From Acidimicrobiia bacterium (GTDB lineage Bacteria > Actinomycetota > Acidimicrobiia > Acidimicrobiales > Bin134): a DNA stretch of 44,249 bases. The notes under the pieces are model-generated. The model did no database searches. It had not been told where the DNA came from and saw nothing but the letters and a program-made list of their open reading frames with translations. The position numbers were made by a program, and so were the translations under genes. Shown one piece after another: positions 34,291 to 41,848 of this stretch. The first letter of the stretch is position 1, and the number at the start of each line of letters is the position of its first letter. The DNA lies in NCBI GenBank assembly GCA_022827405.1, contig JAJDTA010000171.1, forward strand, positions 1-44,249. The letters are read 5' to 3'.

Positions 34291-35579
34291 GACGCGTCCC
34301 GAGCTAGGCGCACTCCGGAGAAGTGCCAGCGAGTGTGGGGGTGGAAGAAGTTGCGGTAGGTGGCTCGGATATGCCCTGGCGGGGTGACACAGGCCCCGCC
34401 CCGAAGCACGAACTGGTTGACCATGAACTTGCCGTTGTACTCCCCCACCGCGCCGGATGCGGGTTGGAATCCGGGATAGGGGCAGTAAGAGCTGGCCGTC
34501 CACTCCCATAGGTCCCCATAGAGCTGGTGCAGGCCATCACCGGGCGAGGCCGGGGCGGGATGCCACCGGCCCTGATCGCCCAAGTTGCCCACCGGCGCCT
34601 GGTCGGCCGCGGCGTGCTCCCACTCGGCCTCGGTGGGGAGCCGGGCACCGGCCCAGCGGGCGAAGGCGTCGGCCTCGTAGTACGACAGATGGCACACCGG
34701 CTCGCCGGGCGACAGCGGTTGGAGGCCGTGCAACGTGAAAACCCGCCAGCCGTCGTCAGAGTCGAAGTCCCAGTAGGCGGGCACTTCCCAGCGGTGCTCC
34801 AAACGCTGGTACCAGCCGTCCGACAGCCACAGAGTGGGGGTGTCGTACCCGCCGTCGGCCATGAACTCCAGCCACTGGCCGCAGGTCACCAGACGGTCGG
34901 CCAGCCGATAGGGAGGCAGAATGGCCCGGTGACGAGGGCTCTCGTTGTCGAAGGCGAAACCGTCGCCCTGGTGACCCAGCCATACCTCCCCGCCGTCGAA
35001 TCCGACCCAGCCGTTGGCCGGCTGACCTCTGGCTGGCTGACCTCTGGCTGGCACGCCAGCCGGCGATAAAGGAAGATCGTGGTAGGCGGGCCACAGCGCC
35101 TGGTTGGTAGACAAAACGTGCTTGATGTCCATGAGCAGCAGCTCTTGATGCTGCTGCTCATGATGGAGGCCCAGAGTCACCAGTTCGGCGGTGGCATCGT
35201 CGAGCGGGCCGGCCAGCAGCTCGGCCATGGCCTGGTCCACATGGGCGCGGTAGTCGGCCACCTCCTCGCACGATGGCCGAGAGAGATTTCCCCGCTCAGG
35301 CCGAGGGTGGCGTTCCCCAACCGTCTCGTAGTACGAGTTGAACAGGTAGCCGAACGCCGGGTGGTACTCGTCATAGCCATCCAGACGGGTCTTGAGCAGG
35401 AAGGTCTCAAAGAACCAGGTGACGTGGGCCCTATGCCATTTGGTGGGGCTGACGTCGGGCATCGATTGGATGCACTGGTCCTCGCTGCTCAAGGGTGCGG
35501 CAAGCGCGTCGGTGTAAGACCGGACGGCTTGGTAGGCCACCAAGAGGTCGGAGAGATCGGGGGCGAGGGTCACGGTCAC
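34287..35579 (-). CDS. egtB: Ergothioneine biosynthesis protein EgtB (hercynine sulfoxide synthase type)
   Basis: Encodes 430 residues, start taken at GTG 35579 because upstream codons would run into hspR's region without homology. The N-terminal DinB-like domain holds the iron ligands: His in SPTKWHRAHVTWFFE near residue 45 and HHEQQHQELLLMDIKH near 130. The C-terminal FGE-sulfatase domain has GDLWEWTASSY and VLRGGACVTP near the end. EgtB is a non-haem iron enzyme that joins hercynine to cysteine or gamma-glutamylcysteine with O2. A 15-bp tandem repeat adds an ARGQPARGQP insert between domains near 180. It lies 49 bases after hspR on the same strand. Confidence 0.93.
   Translation of the reverse strand: MTVTLAPDLSDLLVAYQAVRSYTDALAAPLSSEDQCIQSMPDVSPTKWHRAHVTWFFETFLLKTRLDGYDEYHPAFGYLFNSYYETVGERHPRPERGNLSRPSCEEVADYRAHVDQAMAELLAGPLDDATAELVTLGLHHEQQHQELLLMDIKHVLSTNQALWPAYHDLPLSPAGVPARGQPARGQPANGWVGFDGGEVWLGHQGDGFAFDNESPRHRAILPPYRLADRLVTCGQWLEFMADGGYDTPTLWLSDGWYQRLEHRWEVPAYWDFDSDDGWRVFTLHGLQPLSPGEPVCHLSYYEADAFARWAGARLPTEAEWEHAAADQAPVGNLGDQGRWHPAPASPGDGLHQLYGDLWEWTASSYCPYPGFQPASGAVGEYNGKFMVNQFVLRGGACVTPPGHIRATYRNFFHPHTRWHFSGVRLARDAS
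35022..35051 (-). repeat. Two exact 15-bp tandem repeats in egtB
   Basis: CTGACCTCTGGCTGG occurs twice in direct succession and encodes a doubled RGQPA unit in the linker between the DinB-like and FGE-sulfatase domains. It keeps the reading frame, so it probably only varies linker length. Confidence 0.9.
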
Positions 35580-35628
35580 AACAACGGCGGGGCTGAACTT
35601 TAGCCGCCTCGGCTCGATTTCTTCGACC

Positions 35629-35961
35629 TTAGCCCCTTCGGTACAAGACGATGTCAGCCCGCTTCGACTCCAGCTCCCGGGTGAGGCGCTGAATTTGGGC
35701 TTTGAGTCGGGCAACCTCATCTTCGAGGGCCATAACGCGCTCGACGCCGTCGAGGTTCATGCCCTCGCTGGTGAGCTCGTGCACCCGGCGGAGCTTGTCG
35801 ATGTCGGCATCGCTGTACCGTCGGCTTCCCCCACCGGTGCGAGCCGGCTGCACCAGGCCCCGGCGGTCGTAGATCCGCAGAGTCTGGGGATGAATGCCGG
35901 CCAACTCAGCGGCTACCGAGATGACATAGACCGCCCGGTCGCGGCCTCGGGGATCGATCAT
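35629..35961 (-). CDS. hspR: Heat-shock repressor HspR, MerR family
   Basis: A 110-residue MerR-family protein: VYVISVAAELAGIHPQTLRIYDRRGLVQPAR is the winged helix-turn-helix, GGGSRRYSDADIDKLRRV the wing, and the C-terminal half is a coiled coil (residues 75-105). HspR binds HAIR operators and represses dnaK operons, using DnaK as co-repressor. It is the fourth gene of dnaK-grpE-dnaJ-hspR and so would be autoregulated through the operator at 39456-39476. The ribosome site GGAGG lies in a sequence duplicated from the dnaJ 3' end. The coiled coil may have extra length compared with some relatives. Confidence 0.93.
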   Translation of the reverse strand: MIDPRGRDRAVYVISVAAELAGIHPQTLRIYDRRGLVQPARTGGGSRRYSDADIDKLRRVHELTSEGMNLDGVERVMALEDEVARLKAQIQRLTRELESKRADIVLYRRG

Positions 35962-35970
35962 GGTTCCGCC

Positions 35971-36052
35971 TCCATCGTCTCGTCGAATGCTGCCTGGACT
36001 CCGTCGACTCGGGGAACTGTCACGATTCTCTTTCCATCGTCTCGTCGAATGC
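35971..36052 (-). repeat. 20-bp direct repeat at the dnaJ end and just before hspR
   Basis: TCCATCGTCTCGTCGAATGC occurs at 35971-35990 and again at 36033-36052. One copy encodes the last residues of DnaJ (AFDETME); the other lies in the intergenic gap and runs directly into the hspR ribosome site. This suggests a local duplication of the dnaJ end. Confidence 0.9.
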
Positions 36053-36919
36053 GTGCAGGGCTTGGCGCTGCTCGTCGGTTAGCTCGGTGGGAACTTCCAA
36101 GGCCACCGTCACCAGGAGATCGCCGGTTCCCTTGGCGGCCTCCACACCCTTCCCCCGCACCCTCAGAACCTGGCCGGGCTGGCTGCCGGGGGCCAGTCGC
36201 AACTTCACCGGGTCGCCCTCGAAGGTGGGCACTGAGATCTCCGCCCCGAGCGCCGCCTGGGCAAAGGTCACTGGCACGGTCACAGTGAGGTTCTTGCCCT
36301 GCCGGCCGAACACCGGATGAGGATTGACCTTGACCTTCACATACAAGTCGCCGGGCGGACCCCCGTTGATCCCCGGCTCTCCCTTGCCGGCCAACTTGAT
36401 CCTCTGGCCGTCCGCCACCCCGGCGGGGATGCGCACCGAGATCGGACGCCCGACACGAGCGGTGTCGCCGCTCAGCGTCAGGTCGGTGGTCGTACCCCGC
36501 ACTGCCTCGGCGAAGTCCAAGGACAGCTGGGCATTGAGATCGTGGCCCCGCACCGGTCGGGTCTGACCTGCGAACGGAGGGCCGCCCCGGTCGAAGCGCC
36601 CGCCGCCCATGAAAGCCGAGAAAATGTCGGCCAGATCGCCTTCCATGGTGAAGCCGCCTGGTCCGGCCTGAAAGTTCATGGGCCCCATGTGGCGCACTTG
36701 GTCGTACTGGGCCCGGCGCTCGCCATCGCCCAATACGTCGTAGGCGGCCGAGACCTCTTTGAACTGCTCTTCGGCCTTGGAATCGTCGGGGTTGGCGTCG
36801 GGATGAAGCTTGCGGGCCAGCTTCCGGTAGGCCTTGGTGATCTCCTTGTCCGAGGCCGACGGGGAAACGCCCAGAGCCTTGTAGTAGTCAGTCTCCAGCC
36901 ATTCCCGCTTCACGTCCAT
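36020..36919 (-). CDS. dnaJ: DnaJ-type co-chaperone without zinc finger (CbpA-like)
   Basis: A 299-residue protein. The J domain has HPD in ARKLHPDANPDD near residue 39; a Gly/Phe-rich part follows (residues 75-120, MGPMNFQAGPGGF, FMGGGRFDRGG); then the two C-terminal substrate-binding beta domains (PVRGHDLNAQLSLDF to EVPTELTDEQ). The CxxCxGxG zinc repeats of classic DnaJ are missing, as in CbpA and in the DnaJ encoded beside hspR in other actinobacteria. It stimulates DnaK ATPase. ATG at 36919 with GGAGG upstream, 18 bases after grpE. Confidence 0.94.
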   Translation of the reverse strand: MDVKREWLETDYYKALGVSPSASDKEITKAYRKLARKLHPDANPDDSKAEEQFKEVSAAYDVLGDGERRAQYDQVRHMGPMNFQAGPGGFTMEGDLADIFSAFMGGGRFDRGGPPFAGQTRPVRGHDLNAQLSLDFAEAVRGTTTDLTLSGDTARVGRPISVRIPAGVADGQRIKLAGKGEPGINGGPPGDLYVKVKVNPHPVFGRQGKNLTVTVPVTFAQAALGAEISVPTFEGDPVKLRLAPGSQPGQVLRVRGKGVEAAKGTGDLLVTVALEVPTELTDEQRQALHAFDETMERES

Positions 36920-36937
36920 GCTGCGTTCGCCTCCGTC

Positions 36938-37512
36938 CTACCCCCGGACCTTGACCATGGCGGGTCGCAGCACTCTGCTGTTCCACTCATAGCCAGCCCG
37001 CAGAACCTCGGCGATCACCGCCTCTCCCTCTCCCGGCTCGTGCACAACAGCCTCATGGCACGTGGGGTCGAACGACGCGCCGGGGTCGTCCAGCTTGGCC
37101 AAGCCCTCTTTTTCGAGAGCGCCGAACAGCGCGTCCCGAATGGGGACGACATCGGTGGCCCCCTGGGCCACCGCGGCATCGCAGGCGTCCAAAACCGGCA
37201 GCACCTTTTCCACGATGTCGGCTGCGGCCATGGCCACAGTCTCCTGCTGGCGCTCGGCCGCCTTGCGCCGGTAATTGGCGAACTCGGCGGTCACCCGCTG
37301 AAGGTCGTTGAGATAGCCATCCCGCTGGGCCAGAAGCTCTGCGACTGACGGCAGCTCCTCAGGGTTGGGGCTGGCCTCAATCTGTTCCCCAGCGACGGGT
37401 TCGGCCTCGGCGTCGATCTGGCGTTCAGCGGTCTCCTCGTTGGCCAGTTCCCCGCTGGCCAACGCATCGACGGCCGATTCGTCTTCGGCTAGTCCAGCCG
37501 CAGGCTCGTCGC

Positions 37513-37516
<4 letters not shown>
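36938..37516 (-). CDS. grpE: Nucleotide exchange factor GrpE
   Basis: A 192-residue protein: an acidic, low-complexity N-terminal 50 residues, a long coiled-coil helix ([32 protein letters not shown], residues about 60-100), and the C-terminal beta domain ([15 protein letters not shown], then [20 protein letters not shown]). GrpE releases ADP from DnaK. Its start overlaps the dnaK stop by four bases (ATGA), so it is translationally coupled. Confidence 0.96.
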
Positions 37517-39369
<1,853 letters not shown>

Positions 39370-39424
39370 CTTTTTGGACTCCTTGTTGGATTTTGATTCG
39401 CCAGATTGCAATTTTGGCCCTTCC

Positions 39425-39453
39425 AGGATACCCCTGAAATCTCCCCATCGCAA
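39425..39453 (-). promoter_or_regulatory. Candidate dnaK promoter
   Basis: On the minus strand TTGCGA (39453-39448) and TATCCT (39430-39425) are separated by exactly 17 bases, about 55 bases before the dnaK ATG. The HAIR-like inverted repeat lies immediately upstream of the -35 box, the position expected for HspR repression. Confidence 0.55.
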
Positions 39454-39455
39454 AA

Positions 39456-39476
39456 CCTGAGTGGTCTCTACTAAGG
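39456..39476. promoter_or_regulatory. HAIR-like operator (HspR-associated inverted repeat) upstream of dnaK
   Basis: CCTGAGT-N7-ACTAAGG, where the known HAIR consensus is CTTGAGT-N7-ACTCAAG. Spacing is exact; the left half has one mismatch and the right half two, and the two halves are mutually complementary at six of seven positions. It sits 87 bases upstream of dnaK and also 25 bases before the phosphoglycerate mutase start on the other strand. The presence of hspR in the same operon supports the call. Confidence 0.65.
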
Positions 39477-39500
39477 GTTGGCGCCGCTACGCTGGCCGGC

Positions 39501-40259
39501 GTGGATCCCGCCATGCTGATACTCCTCCGACACGGACAGAGCCAATGGAATGCCTCCAACCAGTTCACCGGCTGGTACGACTGCGGCCTGACTCCCCAGG
39601 GGGAGGCCGAGGCCCGAGCCGGCGGGCAGGCGCTGGCCGACGCCGGGCTCTTGCCCGACGTTGTGCATACCTCGGTACAGACCCGGGCCATTCGCACCGC
39701 GGAACTGGCTCTGGCCAAGATGGGCCGGTCCGGGGTGCCGATGAAACAGGACTGGCGGCTCAACGAGCGCCACTACGGCGACCTCACCGGGCTGGACAAG
39801 TCGGAAACCCGCCAGCGCTACGGCGACGAACAGCTCAACGCCTGGCGCCGGGGCTACCGCACCCCGCCGCCGCCCATTTCCGATGACAATCCCTGGAATC
39901 CCAATGGCGATCCCCGCTACGCCCACATTCCCCCCGAGCAGTTGCCCAAGTGCGAGTGCCTAGCCGACGTGGTGGAGCGGTTGATGCCCTACTGGCACAA
40001 CGCAGTCGTCCCCGATCTGCAAGCCGGGCAGACGGTGTTGGTCTCGGCCCACGGCAACAGCTTGCGAGCACTGGCCAAGCACCTCGACCAGATCGACGAC
40101 GACGCCATCGCCGCCCTCAATATCCCCACCGGGATGCCGCTGGTGTACGAACTCGGGCCCGACATGATGCCCATCGAGGCCAAAACGACACTCGCCCGCT
40201 CACTCGACCCCGCTGCGGCGGCCGAAGCAGCCGCGGCGGTAGCCAAGCAAGCGGGCTAA
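39501..40259 (+). CDS. gpmA: 2,3-bisphosphoglycerate-dependent phosphoglycerate mutase
   Basis: Encodes 252 residues from GTG at 39501; ATG at 39513 ([13 protein letters not shown]) is an equally good start. [27 protein letters not shown] holds the phosphorylated His; [16 protein letters not shown] near 90 the catalytic Glu; and [18 protein letters not shown] near 185 the second His. It interconverts 3- and 2-phosphoglycerate in glycolysis. The tail ([13 protein letters not shown]) is alanine-rich. The gene is divergent from dnaK and its upstream region contains the HAIR-like site. Confidence 0.95.
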   Translation: MDPAMLILLRHGQSQWNASNQFTGWYDCGLTPQGEAEARAGGQALADAGLLPDVVHTSVQTRAIRTAELALAKMGRSGVPMKQDWRLNERHYGDLTGLDKSETRQRYGDEQLNAWRRGYRTPPPPISDDNPWNPNGDPRYAHIPPEQLPKCECLADVVERLMPYWHNAVVPDLQAGQTVLVSAHGNSLRALAKHLDQIDDDAIAALNIPTGMPLVYELGPDMMPIEAKTTLARSLDPAAAAEAAAAVAKQAG

Positions 40260-40296
40260 GCGTCTACGGGTTTGTGATCAGCAGGCTGTAGGAGTG

Positions 40297-41661
40297 TCAG
40301 CCCACAGATGTGGAGGTGTCCGGGCCGTAGCCGGGCACACCATGTTCGTGAAGGTCGAGACCACCGATCTCTTCCTCACGAGACACCCGTAGACCCATGG
40401 TCTTCTTCATGACCGCGAACAGGATGCCGGTGGTGACCGTCACCCAAGCGAACACCAGCACCACGCCGATGAGCTGCACCACCAACTGGTCGATGCCGCC
40501 GCCGTAGAACAGGCCGGCCTTGTCGGTGGCCACGAAGCCGTCGGCATAGCGGGAGAACAGCCCCACAGCCAGGGTCCCCCACACGCCGCACACGCCGTGG
40601 ACTGAGATGGCGCCCACCGGGTCGTCCACTCCCTTGCGATCGAAGAACAGCACCGAGTACACCACGATGGCCCCGGCGATGCCCCCGGTCACCACCGCGC
40701 CCATGGGGTTCATCGTGGCTGTTCCAGCAGTGATGCCCACCAGCCCGGCCAGAACGCCGTTGGCGGTCATAGCCACGTCCAGTGAGCCGGTCTTGCGCCA
40801 GATGACAGCTCCGGCTACCAAACCACCGGCCGCGGCGGCCAGCAGCGTGGTCAGCGCGGCGTGCATCACCACATTGTCGGCAGCGAGCTCCGAGCCGGCA
40901 TTGAAGCCGAACCATCCGAACCACAGGATGAACACACCCAGCACCACGAAGGCGATGTTGTGACCGGGCATAGCCCGAGGGTTGCCGTTCTCGTCGTACC
41001 TGCCGATGCGGGGTCCCAAGAAGATGGCCCCCACCAGCGCGGCCCATCCGCCCGTGCTGTGCACGATGGTGGAGCCGGCGAAGTCGCCGAACTTGGCATC
41101 GCCGATCTCCAGGTCGGCGATAATTCCCTCGCCGCTCCAGAATGAGTGGACCACCACCGGATAGATCAGCGCGGTCATGAAGAAGCTGAACACCAAATAG
41201 GCCGTGAATTTGGTCCGCTCGGCCATGGCCCCCGAGGCGATGGTCACCGCAGTAGCCGCGAACACCACCTGGAAGAAGAAGTCGGTGGGGCCGCTGAGGC
41301 CTCCGTCGATGGCGCTGGACATGCCGCTCAAGAAAAAGCCGTCGGTGCCGAATAGCGATCCGGCATCGGTCCCGTAGGCGATGCCGAAGCCAAACGCGAA
41401 GAAGGCCAGAGCACCGATGCACATGTCGGCCAGGTTCTTGGCCATGATGTTGCCGACGTTCTTGGCCCGGGTCATACCAGCCTCGACCATGCCGAAGCCG
41501 GCCTGCATCAAGAACACCAAGATGCCGGCGATGAACACCCAGAGGTTGTCCATCACCGCTTGCACCGCTTCTGCACCGCCGTCTTGGGCTGCCGCTGGAA
41601 CAGTTCCGATAAGCACTGTTCCGGCGGCAATCAGCGCCCCTATTCCGAATTTCCTTTTCAT
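40297..41661 (-). CDS. amt: Ammonium transporter (Amt/MEP family)
   Basis: Encodes 454 residues from ATG at 41661 with GGAGG upstream; a 13-codon extension is rejected. A signal peptide (residues 1-25, ending VPAAAQ) is followed by about eleven membrane helices. The pore histidines are in FAGSTIVHSTGGWAALVGA near 190 and ISVHGVCGVWGTLA near 360; the former is the Amt family signature. It conducts ammonium inward. The tail is short and acidic (EEEIGGLDLHEHGVPGYG), as for P-II-regulated channels, but glnK is not adjacent in this window. A GlnR-like box lies about 80 bases upstream. Confidence 0.95.
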   Translation of the reverse strand: MKRKFGIGALIAAGTVLIGTVPAAAQDGGAEAVQAVMDNLWVFIAGILVFLMQAGFGMVEAGMTRAKNVGNIMAKNLADMCIGALAFFAFGFGIAYGTDAGSLFGTDGFFLSGMSSAIDGGLSGPTDFFFQVVFAATAVTIASGAMAERTKFTAYLVFSFFMTALIYPVVVHSFWSGEGIIADLEIGDAKFGDFAGSTIVHSTGGWAALVGAIFLGPRIGRYDENGNPRAMPGHNIAFVVLGVFILWFGWFGFNAGSELAADNVVMHAALTTLLAAAAGGLVAGAVIWRKTGSLDVAMTANGVLAGLVGITAGTATMNPMGAVVTGGIAGAIVVYSVLFFDRKGVDDPVGAISVHGVCGVWGTLAVGLFSRYADGFVATDKAGLFYGGGIDQLVVQLIGVVLVFAWVTVTTGILFAVMKKTMGLRVSREEEIGGLDLHEHGVPGYGPDTSTSVG

Positions 41662-41740
41662 ATGACCGGCCCTCCTTCGCCGTTTCTGCACCCGCGCCAC
41701 TGCGGCCCCGGCGCAATCGGCAACACGGTAAGAAGACCAG

Positions 41741-41767
41741 GTTTCACAATTGTTTCTGCGCTGTGAA
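41741..41767 (-). promoter_or_regulatory. GlnR-like box upstream of amt
   Basis: Read on the minus strand: TTCAC-N6-GAAAC-N6-GAAAC. The actinobacterial GlnR pattern is GTnAC-N6-GaAAC repeated, so the first two elements match at nine of ten informative positions or close to it and the third at four of five, all with six-base spacing. Position about 80 bases before the amt start fits activation under nitrogen limitation. Confidence 0.6.
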
Positions 41768-41774
41768 TTTCAAG

Positions 41775-41807
41775 CAGAGCGCTCTGGCTCTCTGACTACC
41801 GGCAGAG
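41775..41807. promoter_or_regulatory. Cluster of CAGAG/CTCTG half-sites before the EtfD-like gene
   Basis: A perfect 12-base palindrome CAGAGCGCTCTG at 41775-41786 is followed by CTCTG at 41790-41794 and CAGAG at 41803-41807, giving four copies of one half-site in 33 bases, 42 bases before the ATG at 41849. It looks like an operator but no regulator is identified. Confidence 0.35.
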
Positions 41808-41848
41808 TGCGTAACCGGAGGTTGTCGGGGGCTAACTTTGGGATCGCC

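Noticed and set aside
40376-41716. 446-codon frame overlapping amt in another reading frame
   Set aside because: Arg/Gly/His-rich and featureless; amt is clear in the other frame.
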